Shown: positions 25,699 to 34,821, counted from the stretch's first letter. The stretch: 64,000 bases of DNA from Kocuria rosea (GCF_006094695.1 NZ_CP035103.1:3162001-3226000), one strand, 5' to 3'. The notes: generated by a model from the sequence alone, not told the origin. Numbers and translations are program-made.

Positions 25699-26579
25699 GC
25701 GCGCCGCACCCCGCCCCGCACGACACCCCGGCGTCCCCCACCGACCTCGACGACGCCGCCCGCGGCGCTCCGGCCGGGACCGGCCCGGCGGGCCCCGCCC
25801 CGGCGCGGACGCCCCGGCGCACCGGGTCCCGCTGGACCGGCCCGGCCTGGGGGGCCTTCGGGGTGCTGGTCACGATCGCCGTGTGGTGGGCGTTCACGCA
25901 CGCCGCGGCCGGGGCGAACACCATGATCGCCTCCTTCCAGCCCGAGCGCATGCCCGGTGCGGTGGCCTCGCTGGCCGAGCGGGGGGTGGTGGTCCAGGAC
26001 GGCCTGACCAGCCTGTGGCGCCTGCTGTGCGGGCTGGCCGTGGCCACGGGCCTGGGCGTGCCGCTGGGCCTGCTCATCGGCTCCTACCGCCGCTTCCGGT
26101 GGACCAGCGCCCCGGTGGTGCAGTTCCTGCGCATGGTCTCCCCGCTGTCCTGGGCGCCGGTGGCCGTGGCGCTGCTGGGGGTGGGCAACGCCCCCGTCGT
26201 CTTCCTCGTGGCCGCCGCCGCGGTCTGGCCGATCACCATGAACACGGCCGCCGGCGTCAAGGCCCTGGACCCGCTGCACCTGCGGGTCGCCGAGACGCTC
26301 GGGGCCACCCCGGTCGAGCGGCTGCGCACCGTGGTGCTGCCCAGCATCCGGCCGTTCGTCATGACCGGGGTGCGGCTGGCCCTGGGGATCTCGTGGGTGG
26401 TCATCGTGCCGGCCGAGATGCTCGGGGTCAGCAGCGGCCTGGGCTACGAGATCCTCAACGCCCGGGACCGGCTGGCCTACGACGAGATGCTCGTGGTGAT
26501 CCTCGTCATCGGCCTGCTGGGCATGGCGCTGGACCAGCTCGCCCAGTGGCTGCTGCGCGAGCCGGGACCGCGCCGCTGA
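25695..26579 (+). CDS. ABC transporter permease (SsuC/NrtB-like)
   Basis: A 294-residue permease with a Pro/Ala-rich cytoplasmic N-terminus of about 45 residues, then six hydrophobic spans. The EAA loop reads RVAETLGATPVERLRTVVLP, as in the BPD_transp_1 family. ATGA overlap with the binding protein and co-orientation show that it is the membrane part of the same importer. The gene ends at a hairpin shared with the convergent CDGSH gene. Confidence 0.9.
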   Translation: MSAPHPAPHDTPASPTDLDDAARGAPAGTGPAGPAPARTPRRTGSRWTGPAWGAFGVLVTIAVWWAFTHAAAGANTMIASFQPERMPGAVASLAERGVVVQDGLTSLWRLLCGLAVATGLGVPLGLLIGSYRRFRWTSAPVVQFLRMVSPLSWAPVAVALLGVGNAPVVFLVAAAAVWPITMNTAAGVKALDPLHLRVAETLGATPVERLRTVVLPSIRPFVMTGVRLALGISWVVIVPAEMLGVSSGLGYEILNARDRLAYDEMLVVILVIGLLGMALDQLAQWLLREPGPRR

Positions 26580-26607
26580 GCCTCAGCGGGCCCGGAACCG
26601 GGCCCGC
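26575..26607. terminator. Paired hairpins at the convergent permease/CDGSH gene ends
   Basis: GCTGAG/CTCAGC (26575-26587) contains both stop codons. It abuts a perfect 10-bp stem GCGGGCCCGG/CCGGGCCCGC (26586-26607) with an AA loop that lies inside the CDGSH coding region. The two hairpins share two bases and cannot form fully at once. Confidence 0.6.
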
Positions 26608-26894
26608 TTGTGCGAGCCGTCGCAGAACGGCTTGATGGACGACGCCCCGCAGCGGCACAGCGCCACGGTGGCGCGCCCGGGGTCGATGGGCCGGTCGTCG
26701 CCGTCCAGCAGCTCGTAGCCCCCGCGCACCAGCAGCGGGCCGTCGGGGCACACGGTGATCGTCGCCGCCGCGCCGGACCCGGCAGCAGCGGCCGGTCCGG
26801 GGTCGGGCACCGGCGCAGACTCGGGCACGGGCTCGGCGGCCGGGGCGGGGCCCGGGACCGCCCGGACGTCCTCGGGGCGGTGCGCCGCGCTCAC
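26583..26894 (-). CDS. CDGSH iron-sulfur domain protein
   Basis: A 103-residue protein. The C-terminal part has a complete CDGSH cluster motif, CRCGASSIKPFCDGSH, whose three cysteines and histidine bind a [2Fe-2S] cluster. The N-terminal 45 residues are a Pro/Ala/Glu-rich linker. The GTG start at 26894 overlaps the TGA of the upstream iron-enzyme gene (GTGA), so the two are probably coupled, and a role in passing iron or electrons to or from that enzyme is a reasonable inference. Confidence 0.88.
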   Translation of the reverse strand: MSAAHRPEDVRAVPGPAPAAEPVPESAPVPDPGPAAAAGSGAAATITVCPDGPLLVRGGYELLDGDDRPIDPGRATVALCRCGASSIKPFCDGSHKRARFRAR

Positions 26895-27952
26895 CGGACG
26901 AGCTCCGCGGCGCCGCGCCGGGACGGCTCCGCCGCGGCCGGGCGCAGCGCGGACTCCCCCGCCTCCCACCGCGCGAGCGCGTGGCGGGCGGCGAGCGCGT
27001 CCAGGTGCAGGACGCAGCGCGCGCCGAAGAAGACGTCCGCCGCGACGGCGGGCTCGTCGACCACGAGGCCGCCGGCCATGTCCCGGGCCGCGATCTGCTC
27101 GTGGGCGGCGTCGGCCTCGACGTGCTCGTCGTAGAACGCCGCCGCGGCGGGCAGTCCCAGGCGGTGGAAGCCGCGCGCCAGGAACTTGGAGGGCACCGAC
27201 GACGTCATCTCGTACATCGCCAGGTGCCCCACCACCGCGCCGCGCAGCCGGCGGTGCAGACCGAACATCGTGACGGTGTTGACCCCGGCGAGCCACTCGG
27301 CGGGCACCCGGTCCACGGCGCTGCCGTAGGAGTCGTCGAGGCCGGCCTCGCGCATCCCGGCCGCGAACAGGGCCGAGTGCATGCGCGCGGCGTCGCCGCC
27401 GCCGTACTCGTCGACCTGGATCTCGATCAGTCCGGCCTTCGCCCGGCCGCTCAGCCGGGGGATGCCCCAGGTGTGCGGGTCGCCCTCCATGAGCTGGTAG
27501 ACGGACTTCAGCTGCAGGAACTCCCGGGCCTGCTCGGCGTCCGCCCGGCCGGAGAGGTGGCGCGCGAGGCTCGGCCCGTCGTCGTCGGCGGCGATGGCGA
27601 ACAGGGCGTCGGCGACCGCCTGCGGCGTGCCGGGCACGGTGTCGGCGGGCAGCTCCGCGCGCAGCTCGACCTCGAGCGCGCCGGAGAGGACCTCCCGCGC
27701 GCGCAGCAGCTCGGGGTCGCTCTCCCAGCGGTCGTCGACCCCGTCGACGCCCTGGTAGTGCAGGGCGTGCAGGACGAACAGGCTGAGCTGGACGTCGTCG
27801 TCGGCGAGCACGCCGTCCGCGCGGGACACGGCGGCGCGGGCGGCCGCCGGCAGCGCCCCGGCCCGGGCCTCGGCCCCGGGGGTGCCGGGCTCCTCCCGGA
27901 GCACCGCGAGGAGGTCCTCGCCGAGCGGCCCTCGTGGCTGTGGCTGACGCAT
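26891..27952 (-). CDS. Iron-containing redox enzyme family protein (haem-oxygenase-like fold)
   Basis: A 353-residue all-helical protein of the iron-containing redox enzyme family. Candidate iron ligands include Glu and His in QVDEYGGGDAARMHS, VGHLAMYEMTSS and FYDEHVEADAAHEQ, the last resembling the ExxH-type pattern of di-iron haem-oxygenase-like oxidases. The ATG at 27952 has AGGAG seven bases upstream, which favours it over ATGs further up. The reaction is unknown. The TGA overlaps the CDGSH gene start. It is divergent from the NCS2 permease gene. Confidence 0.82.
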   Translation of the reverse strand: MRQPQPRGPLGEDLLAVLREEPGTPGAEARAGALPAAARAAVSRADGVLADDDVQLSLFVLHALHYQGVDGVDDRWESDPELLRAREVLSGALEVELRAELPADTVPGTPQAVADALFAIAADDDGPSLARHLSGRADAEQAREFLQLKSVYQLMEGDPHTWGIPRLSGRAKAGLIEIQVDEYGGGDAARMHSALFAAGMREAGLDDSYGSAVDRVPAEWLAGVNTVTMFGLHRRLRGAVVGHLAMYEMTSSVPSKFLARGFHRLGLPAAAAFYDEHVEADAAHEQIAARDMAGGLVVDEPAVAADVFFGARCVLHLDALAARHALARWEAGESALRPAAAEPSRRGAAELVR

Positions 27953-28080
27953 GTGTCGACTCCTGTCCGGACGCGGGGGGTGATCGCCCACCATCATAGT
28001 TTCCATCACCGTGCTGATCATATGGACGGCCTCCGACAGCGCCGGGTCCGGCCCCCCGCTCCGCCCGGCGGAGCACCGAG

Positions 28081-28086
28081 TACAGT
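28081..28086 (+). promoter_or_regulatory. Candidate -10 of the NCS2 permease gene
   Basis: TACAGT lies 48 bases before the ATG at 28135 in the divergent gap 27953-28134. The -35 region is not convincing. An AT-rich patch at 27995-28024 may hold the opposing promoter. Confidence 0.35.
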
Positions 28087-28134
28087 GGTGGAGGCCCGGA
28101 TCCGGGCTCCCACCCCGCCGTCGAGGAGACCCGC

Positions 28135-29493
28135 ATGAGTTCCCCCGTGCCCGGACGCACCATCGCCACCCGCCTCGGCCTGGGCTGGCGCCTCCACGGC
28201 GACGGCCGCACCGTCACTGCCGGGGAGGTCGTCAGGCCGCGCGAGCGGCTCACCTGGCCCCGGACGGTCACCATCGGCGCGCAGCACGTGGTCGCCATGT
28301 TCGGCGCCACGTTCCTGGTGCCGCTGATCACGGGCTTCCCGCCGTCCACCACGCTGTTCTTCTCCGGCGTGGGCACGATCCTGTTCCTGGTGGTCACCGC
28401 CGGCCGGGTCCCCTCCTACCTCGGCTCGTCCTTCGCCTTCATCGCCCCCATCACCGCCTCGATGAACCAGTACGGTCCCGGCGGCGCGCTGGGCGGGGTC
28501 CTCATGGCCGGCGCGGCGCTGTTCCTCATCGGCCTGGTGGTGCAGTTCGCGGGCACCGCCTGGCTCCAGAAGCTCATGCCGCCGCTGGTCACGGGCACCA
28601 TCGTGGCGCTCATCGGGTTCAACCTGGCGCCGTCCGCGAAGGACAACTTCATGGAGGCCCCCGTCACCGCACTGGTGACGCTGTCCTCCATCATCCTCGT
28701 CTCGGTGCTCTTCCGCGGCCTGCCCGGGCGCCTGTCGATCCTGCTGGGCGTGGCCATCGGGTACGTCACCGCGGTGCTGCGCGACGAGGTGGACTTCAGC
28801 CGGATCGACACCGCCTGGCAGCAGCAGGGCCTCTTCGGGCTGCCCCCGTTCCAGACCCCCGAGTTCCACCTGCCCCTGATGGGCCTGTTCGTCCCCGTCA
28901 TCCTCGTGCTGGTCGCCGAGAACATCGGGCACGTGAAGTCCGTGGCGCTCATGACCGGCGACGACCTCGACCCGTACATGGGGCGGGCGATCATGTCCGA
29001 CGGGCTCGCCACCATGATCGCCGGCTCGGGCGGCGGCTCGGGCACCACGACCTACGCCGAGAACATCGGCGTCATGGCGGCCACGCGCGTCTACTCGACG
29101 GCGGCCTACTGGGTCGCCGCCGTGGTGGCGATCCTGCTGAGCGTCTTCCCGGTCTTCGGCGCCGCGGTGGCCACGGTCCCCGCAGGGGTCCTGGGCGGCG
29201 CCGCCACGGTGCTGTACGGGATGATCGGCATGCTCGGCGTGCGGATCTGGGTGCAGAACCGCGTGGACTTCTCGAACCCGGTCAACCTCACCACCGCCGC
29301 GGTGGCCATGATCATCGGGATCGCCGACTACACGTGGGAGGCCTCCGGGCTGCAGTTCGCGGGCATCGCCCTCGGCACGGCGGCCACGCTCGTGGTCTAC
29401 CACCTCATGTCGTTCCTGGCCCGCGTGCGGGGGACGGTGGGCAGCGACCCGCTCGCCCCCGACACCACGCGGCTGCCCTCCCCCCTGGGCTGA
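28135..29493 (+). CDS. NCS2-family uracil/xanthine permease
   Basis: A 452-residue transporter of the nucleobase-cation symporter 2 family with about twelve to fourteen hydrophobic spans. The family signature is visible in LVAENIGHVKSVALMTG and in the GSGGGSGTTTYAENIGVMA segment, whose Glu residues contact the base in UraA-type carriers. The UraA-like length and these motifs suggest uracil uptake, but xanthine or other purines remain possible. No pyrimidine or purine genes adjoin it. Confidence 0.88.
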   Translation: MSSPVPGRTIATRLGLGWRLHGDGRTVTAGEVVRPRERLTWPRTVTIGAQHVVAMFGATFLVPLITGFPPSTTLFFSGVGTILFLVVTAGRVPSYLGSSFAFIAPITASMNQYGPGGALGGVLMAGAALFLIGLVVQFAGTAWLQKLMPPLVTGTIVALIGFNLAPSAKDNFMEAPVTALVTLSSIILVSVLFRGLPGRLSILLGVAIGYVTAVLRDEVDFSRIDTAWQQQGLFGLPPFQTPEFHLPLMGLFVPVILVLVAENIGHVKSVALMTGDDLDPYMGRAIMSDGLATMIAGSGGGSGTTTYAENIGVMAATRVYSTAAYWVAAVVAILLSVFPVFGAAVATVPAGVLGGAATVLYGMIGMLGVRIWVQNRVDFSNPVNLTTAAVAMIIGIADYTWEASGLQFAGIALGTAATLVVYHLMSFLARVRGTVGSDPLAPDTTRLPSPLG

Positions 29494-29642
29494 GCTGCGC
29501 CGGACACCCCTCTACTCGTCGGTAGACGAAATGTGCCGGTGAGGGGCCGCCTTTCTTGGTGACCCAGGTCTCCTTTCCCCTAGCGTGGAGTGCGGGAGGG
29601 CCGAGCAGCCGGCCGCGCACCACGAGCTGCAGGGGAGAGACC

Positions 29643-30044
29643 ATGCACCACAAACCGTCCGTTCTCGTCCAGGTCGACCTCGACGGCCGGCACATCCGGC
29701 TCGTCGTCAGCGGGTGCGTCACCGAGCTCAACCACCGGGCCCTGTGCCCCCTCGTCCGCCGTGCCCGCACCCTCGCCCCGGACATCGCCGTGGTCCTGGA
29801 CCTCACCACCGCCCACCACGTCGAACCGGTCGCCGTGGACCTGCTGCGCTGGGCCGCGGAGCACGAGGACGCGGTGCGCGGCACGCCCGCCGTCGACTTC
29901 GTCCTCCCCGCCGAGCTCCCCGGCCACGGCACCGTGACCCGGCTCGCCGGGTGGGCGAACGCCCGGCGCCGCCCCGGGGCCCCCGAGCCCGCGCGCCGGG
30001 GGGCACGGAGCGGAGCCGCCCCGCGGTCCCGCCTCGCGGGCTGA
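29643..30044 (+). CDS. STAS-like hypothetical protein
   Basis: A 133-residue protein. The first 90 residues have the alternating strand-helix pattern of STAS/anti-sigma-factor-antagonist domains (IRLVVSGCVTELNHRALCPL, then IAVVLDLTTAHHVEPVAVDL), although the usual phosphorylatable Ser/Thr is not clear. The tail is Arg/Pro/Ala-rich and probably disordered. GGGGAG precedes the ATG, and TAGCGT at 29581-29586 is a candidate -10. It is the first gene of the stress/dormancy-like region. Family assignment is tentative. Confidence 0.6.
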   Translation: MHHKPSVLVQVDLDGRHIRLVVSGCVTELNHRALCPLVRRARTLAPDIAVVLDLTTAHHVEPVAVDLLRWAAEHEDAVRGTPAVDFVLPAELPGHGTVTRLAGWANARRRPGAPEPARRGARSGAAPRSRLAG

Positions 30045-30081
30045 ACCGGCCCGTACCGTCCCACCAGAGGGAGGACACCCC

Positions 30082-30507
30082 GTGAGCACGATCAGCCGCG
30101 CCCTGATGGCGCACCCCGCCGCCCCCGAGCTCGCGCGCGAGGAGCGGGCGGCGGAGGTCCGGTGCATCGAGGCGTGCCTCGAGGCCGCCCAGATCTGCCG
30201 GATCGGCGCCGACGCCTGCGTGGAGGAGGACGCCGTCGCGGACCTCCGCGACTGCCTGCGCGCCGAGCAGGACTGCGCGGTGATCGGCTCGGCAACCGCC
30301 CAGGTGCTGGCCCGCCTCGGCTTCCCGGAGCCCGGGGACGGCCGGGCCGTGCTGGTGCCGCTGCTCGAGGCGTGCGGGGCCGCGGCCCGGGCGTGCCGGG
30401 ACGCGTGCCGGCGGCACGCCGAGGTCTACGAGCACTGCGCCCTCGTGGCCGAGGCGTGCGAGCGGTGCGACGAGGCCTGCGCGGACCTGCTGAGCCGGAG
30501 GAGCTGA
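30082..30507 (+). CDS. Cysteine-rich four-helix-bundle copper-binding protein (Csp/DUF326-like)
   Basis: A 141-residue, all-helical protein with 13 cysteines placed in CxxxC and similar spacings (RCIEACLEAAQICRIGADAC near residues 27-46, and EHCALVAEACERCDEAC near the end). This matches the Csp3-type copper-storage proteins, where Cys residues line the core of a four-helix bundle and bind many Cu(I) ions. No signal peptide is seen, so it is probably cytosolic, as Csp3 is. The GTG start follows GGGAGG. The PEP synthase gene begins two bases after its stop. Confidence 0.85.
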   Translation: MSTISRALMAHPAAPELAREERAAEVRCIEACLEAAQICRIGADACVEEDAVADLRDCLRAEQDCAVIGSATAQVLARLGFPEPGDGRAVLVPLLEACGAAARACRDACRRHAEVYEHCALVAEACERCDEACADLLSRRS

Positions 30508-30508
30508 C

Positions 30509-32926
30509 GTGGCCGCCCCCGAGGTCCACTGGTTCGAGGAGCTCGGGATCGCGGACGTCCCCCGGGTGGGCGGCAAGAACGCCTCCCTCGGGGAGATGGT
30601 CCGGGAGCTGGCCTCGCGGGGGGTGCGCGTGCCGGGGGGCTTCGCGACCACCGCGGACGCGTACCGGTCCTACGTGGAGGCCAACGGGATCGGGCCCGCC
30701 CTCCGGGACCGGCTCGAGGACCACCGCGCGGGCCGTGCCACGCTGCGGGAGACCGGCGCCGCCGTGCGCGAGCTGTTCCTGCGCGGCGAGTTCCCCGCGG
30801 GGACGGCACGGCAGATCCGGCAGTTCTACCGGGAGCTCTCCGCGCGCACGGGCCGCGCCGGGCTGTCCGTGGCCGTGCGCAGCAGCGCGACCGCCGAGGA
30901 CCTCCCGGACGCGAGCTTCGCCGGCCAGCAGGAGACGTTCCTCAACGTGGTCGGCGAGGACGAGCTGCTGGAGGCGTGCCGGCGGTGCTACGCGTCCCTG
31001 TTCACGGACCGGGCCATCACCTACCGGGAGCTCAAGGGGTTCGACCACCTCGCCGTCGCCCTGTCCGTCGGCGTGCAGGAGATGGTCCGGGCGGACCTCG
31101 GCTGCTCCGGGGTGATGTTCTCGATCGACACCGAGAGCGGCTTCCCGCGCGTGGCCGTGATCAGCGCGACGTGGGGCCTGGGCGAGACGGTCGTGCAGGG
31201 CACCGTGGACCCGGACAAGTACCTCGTGTTCAAGCCCCTCCTCGACGTGGCGGAGGCCCCGATCGTGGAGCGGACCCGGGGGGCCAAGCTGCACAAGCTC
31301 GTCCACGACGACGACGCCCCTGCCGGGGCCGCCGCCACCCGGCTCGTGCAGACCTCCCCCGCGGAGCGGCAGGCGTGGGTGCTCGGCGACGACGACGTCC
31401 TGCGGCTCGGCCGCTGGGCCGTGCTCGTCGAGGACCACTACGGCCGCCCCATGGACTTGGAGTGGGCGAAGGACGGGCTGACGGGAGAGCTGTTCCTCCT
31501 GCAGGCCAGGCCGGAGACCGTCCAGGCCGGTCGCAGCGGGACCCGCTTCACGATCCACCACCTCCGGGGCGAGGGGCGCGTGCTCGCGGTGGGCGCCGCG
31601 GTCGGGGACGCCGTGGCCACCGGCCCGGCCTGCGTGGTCCGCACCGCGGCGGACATCGAGTCCTTCCGGGACGGGTCGGTGCTCGTCACCGAGATGACGG
31701 ACCCGGACTGGGTCCCGGTGATGAAGCGCGCCGCCGCGATCGTCACCGACCACGGCGGGACCACCAGCCACGCGGCGATCGTCAGCCGGGAGCTGGGCCT
31801 GCCCGCCGTCGTCGGCACCGGGGACGCCTCGCGGACCATCCCGGAGGGCCAGGAGCTGACGGTCTCCTGCGCGGCGGGCGACCGGGGCACGGTCTACGAG
31901 GGCACCCTCCCGTTCGACGTCGAGGAGGTCGACCTCGGGGAGCTGCCGGAGTCGCGCACCGCGATCATGGTCAACGTGGCGAGCCCCGCCGCGGCCTTCC
32001 GCTGGTGGCGGCTGCCGGCCGACGGGGTGGGTCTGGCCCGGATGGAGTTCGTCGTCAACAACATCGTCGAGGTCCATCCCATGGCCCTCGTTCACCCGGA
32101 GCGGGTCCGGGACGAGGCGGACCGCCGGCGGATCGCGGAGCTGACGGCGGGCTTCCCGGACGGCCAGGAGTACTTCGTGCAGACGCTGGCGCTGGGCCTC
32201 GCCAAGCTCGCCGCCCCGTACCACCCCCGGCCGGTGATCGTGCGGCTCAGCGACTTCAAGTCCAACGAGTACGCCCACCTCGTGGGCGGGGCGGCCTTCG
32301 AGGAGCCCGAGGAGAACCCGATGCTCGGCTTCCGGGGGGCCTCCCGCTACTACGACCCCCGGTACCGGGAGGGCTTCGCCCTCGAGTGCCGGGCGCTGCG
32401 GCGGGTGCGCGAGCGCATCGGCTTCGACAACGTGGTGGTCATGGTTCCCTTCTGCCGCACCGTGGGCGAGGCGGACCGGGTCCTGGCCACGATGGCCGAG
32501 CACGGCCTCGAGCGCGGGCGGCACGGCCTGAAGGTGTACATGATGTGCGAGATCCCCTCCAACGTGGTCCTGGCAGAGCAGTTCGCCACGCGGTTCGACG
32601 GCTTCTCCATCGGCTCCAACGACCTCACGCAGCTCGTCCTGGGGGTGGACCGGGACGCGGAGGCCCTGCGGGCGCTGTTCGACGAGCGGGACGAGGCCGT
32701 GACCCGGATGATCAGCGAGGCGATCCGCAAGGCCCACGCCGCGGGCATCCCCATCGGCATCTGCGGCCAGGGGCCCAGCAACCACCCCGACTTCGCCGAG
32801 TTCCTGGTGCGGGAGGGGATCGACTCGATCTCCCTGAACCCGGACAGCTTCCTGCGCACCGCGCGGCGGATCGCCGAGACCGAGCGGCGCCTCGCGGCCG
32901 GGCCCGGGGGCACAATGGACGCATGA
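30509..32926 (+). CDS. ppsA: Phosphoenolpyruvate synthase
   Basis: Makes PEP from pyruvate and ATP, giving PEP, AMP and phosphate, the first gluconeogenic step. The 805-residue protein has the N-terminal ATP-grasp domain (VGGKNASLGEMVREL, VRSSATAEDLPDASFAGQQE), the swivelling phosphohistidine domain with catalytic His in DHGGTTSHAAIVSRELG, and the C-terminal PEP/pyruvate barrel (IGSNDLTQLVLGVDRD, GICGQGPSNHPDFAEFLV). The GTG start has GGAGGAG about six bases upstream. Its TGA overlaps the ATG of the metal ATPase gene, an unusual coupling. Confidence 0.95.
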   Translation: MAAPEVHWFEELGIADVPRVGGKNASLGEMVRELASRGVRVPGGFATTADAYRSYVEANGIGPALRDRLEDHRAGRATLRETGAAVRELFLRGEFPAGTARQIRQFYRELSARTGRAGLSVAVRSSATAEDLPDASFAGQQETFLNVVGEDELLEACRRCYASLFTDRAITYRELKGFDHLAVALSVGVQEMVRADLGCSGVMFSIDTESGFPRVAVISATWGLGETVVQGTVDPDKYLVFKPLLDVAEAPIVERTRGAKLHKLVHDDDAPAGAAATRLVQTSPAERQAWVLGDDDVLRLGRWAVLVEDHYGRPMDLEWAKDGLTGELFLLQARPETVQAGRSGTRFTIHHLRGEGRVLAVGAAVGDAVATGPACVVRTAADIESFRDGSVLVTEMTDPDWVPVMKRAAAIVTDHGGTTSHAAIVSRELGLPAVVGTGDASRTIPEGQELTVSCAAGDRGTVYEGTLPFDVEEVDLGELPESRTAIMVNVASPAAAFRWWRLPADGVGLARMEFVVNNIVEVHPMALVHPERVRDEADRRRIAELTAGFPDGQEYFVQTLALGLAKLAAPYHPRPVIVRLSDFKSNEYAHLVGGAAFEEPEENPMLGFRGASRYYDPRYREGFALECRALRRVRERIGFDNVVVMVPFCRTVGEADRVLATMAEHGLERGRHGLKVYMMCEIPSNVVLAEQFATRFDGFSIGSNDLTQLVLGVDRDAEALRALFDERDEAVTRMISEAIRKAHAAGIPIGICGQGPSNHPDFAEFLVREGIDSISLNPDSFLRTARRIAETERRLAAGPGGTMDA

Positions 32927-34812
32927 GCCTCTCGGTGGGCGCACGCCCCGACCTGGACGTCGAGCCCGGCCGCGCGGGACGGCTGCTCGAGTTCCCGCGG
33001 CGCTATCCGCTCGTGGCCGTGACCCTGGCCGTGGGCGCCGTGGTCGTGGGACTGCTGGTCGCCGGGCAGCCGGGGCCGGCGCAGTGGCTGGGCTCCGGGT
33101 GGGCCCTGGTCGTGGCCGCCCGGGTGGCGTGGGGCATGGTCGCGGACGTCGTCGCCGGGCACTGGGGCGTGGACCTGCTGGCCGTCACGGCGATCAGCTC
33201 GACCGTGGCGGTCGGCGAGTACCTGGCGTCCCTCGTGGTGGTCCTCATGCTCACCGGTGGCCAGGCCCTCGAGGACTACGCGGCGAACCGGGCCCGCAAG
33301 GAGCTCAACGCGCTGCTCGAGCGGGCTCCGGTGCTGGCCCACCGGCGGCACCCGGACGGGTCCGTCGAGGACGTCCCGGTCGAGGAGGTCCGCCCCGGGG
33401 ACGAGCTGCTGGTCCGCCCCGCCGAGGTCGTCCCCGTGGACGGGTGCCTGGTCGGCGCGGAGGCCGACTTCGACGAGTCCTCCATCACCGGGGAGAGCCT
33501 GCCCGTGACCCGCCGCGCCGGGGAGCCGGTGCTCTCGGGCGTCCTCAACGAGCAGCAGGCCGTGGTGCTGCGGGCCACCGCCACCGCGGCGGACAGCCAG
33601 TACTCCCAGATCGTGGCGATGGTGCGGGAGGCCGCGGAGTCCCGAGCGCCGGTGGTGCGCCTGGCCGACCGCTACGCCGTGCCCTTCACCGCGTTCGCCC
33701 TCCTCGTGGCCGGGCTGGCGTGGTGGTACCACGGGGACCCGGTGGTCTTCGCGGAGGTGCTCGTGGTGGCCACCCCCTGCCCGCTGCTGATCGCCGCCCC
33801 CGTGGCGTTCCTGGGCGGGATGAGCCGGGCGGCGCGCAACGGCGTCATCATCAAGAACGCCGGGACCCTCGAGCGGCTCGCCGCGGTGCGCACCGTGGCC
33901 TTCGACAAGACCGGGACGATCACCTACGGCCGCCCCGAGCTGCTGGCCGTCCACGCCCGCCCCCCGTTCCCGGAGGAGGAGCTGCTGCGCCTGACGGCGT
34001 CCGCCGAGCAGTACTCCTCCCACGTGCTCTCCGCCTCGGTGCGGGACGCCGCGCTCGCCCGGGGGCTCGCGCCGGCCCCGGCCGAGGAGGCCCACGAGGA
34101 GGCCACCCACGGGGTCACCGCCACCGTGGAGGGACGCCGGGTGGTGGTCGGCAAGCGCGCCCACGTGGCCCGCTCCGCCCCGGACGTGGTCGAGCAGGCG
34201 CTCGGGCCGGGCGAGCTGGCCGTCTACGTGGCCGTGGACGGCCGCTTCGCCGGCACCCTGGTGATGAGCGACCAGGTGCGCGAGGACGCGGCGGCCACGA
34301 TGGCCGAGCTGACCGCGCTCGGGGTCCGGGAGATCCTCGTGCTCAGCGGTGACGCCCGCGCCACCGTGGAGCACGTCGCCGCGGCGCTGGGCATCACCCG
34401 GGTGCTGCCCGAGTGCCTGCCCGAGGACAAGGTCCGCACCGTCCGCAGCGCCCCGCACCGTCCGGTGCTCATGGTCGGCGACGGCGTCAACGACGCCCCC
34501 GTGCTCGCCGCCGCCGACGTCGGCGTCGCGATGGGCGCCCGGGGCGCGACCGCCGCCAGCGAGTCCGCCGACGTGGTGATCCTCACCGAGGACCTCGCCA
34601 GGACCGCGACGGCGGTGCGGATCGGCCGGCGCACCATGCAGGTGGCCCTGCAGAGCATCTGGCTGGGCATCGCCCTGTCCGTGGTGCTCATGCTCGTGGC
34701 CGCCACCGGGGCGATCCCCGCGATCTTCGGCGCCCTCAGCCAGGAGGTCGTGGACCTCCTGGCCATCCTCAACGCCCTGCGCGCCCTCCGCGGGCCCCGC
34801 GGCGAACGGTGA
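32923..34812 (+). CDS. P1B-type heavy-metal-translocating ATPase
   Basis: A 629-residue membrane pump. Residues 1-30 carry no N-terminal HMA or Cys-rich metal-binding domain. The actuator motif ITGESLPV is near 188, the membrane metal-site motif TPCP at about 284-287 replaces the usual CPC or CPH, the phosphorylation site is DKTGTI at about 328, and the hinge is GDGVNDAPVLAAADVGVAMG. TPC-type motifs are reported in less-studied P1B subgroups linked to Ni2+, Fe2+ or Co2+ transport, so copper or zinc should not be assumed. Its ATG overlaps the ppsA stop, and a Cys-rich copper-binding protein gene lies just upstream. Confidence 0.88.
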   Translation: MSLSVGARPDLDVEPGRAGRLLEFPRRYPLVAVTLAVGAVVVGLLVAGQPGPAQWLGSGWALVVAARVAWGMVADVVAGHWGVDLLAVTAISSTVAVGEYLASLVVVLMLTGGQALEDYAANRARKELNALLERAPVLAHRRHPDGSVEDVPVEEVRPGDELLVRPAEVVPVDGCLVGAEADFDESSITGESLPVTRRAGEPVLSGVLNEQQAVVLRATATAADSQYSQIVAMVREAAESRAPVVRLADRYAVPFTAFALLVAGLAWWYHGDPVVFAEVLVVATPCPLLIAAPVAFLGGMSRAARNGVIIKNAGTLERLAAVRTVAFDKTGTITYGRPELLAVHARPPFPEEELLRLTASAEQYSSHVLSASVRDAALARGLAPAPAEEAHEEATHGVTATVEGRRVVVGKRAHVARSAPDVVEQALGPGELAVYVAVDGRFAGTLVMSDQVREDAAATMAELTALGVREILVLSGDARATVEHVAAALGITRVLPECLPEDKVRTVRSAPHRPVLMVGDGVNDAPVLAAADVGVAMGARGATAASESADVVILTEDLARTATAVRIGRRTMQVALQSIWLGIALSVVLMLVAATGAIPAIFGALSQEVVDLLAILNALRALRGPRGER

Positions 34813-34821
34813 CCGGCCGGC

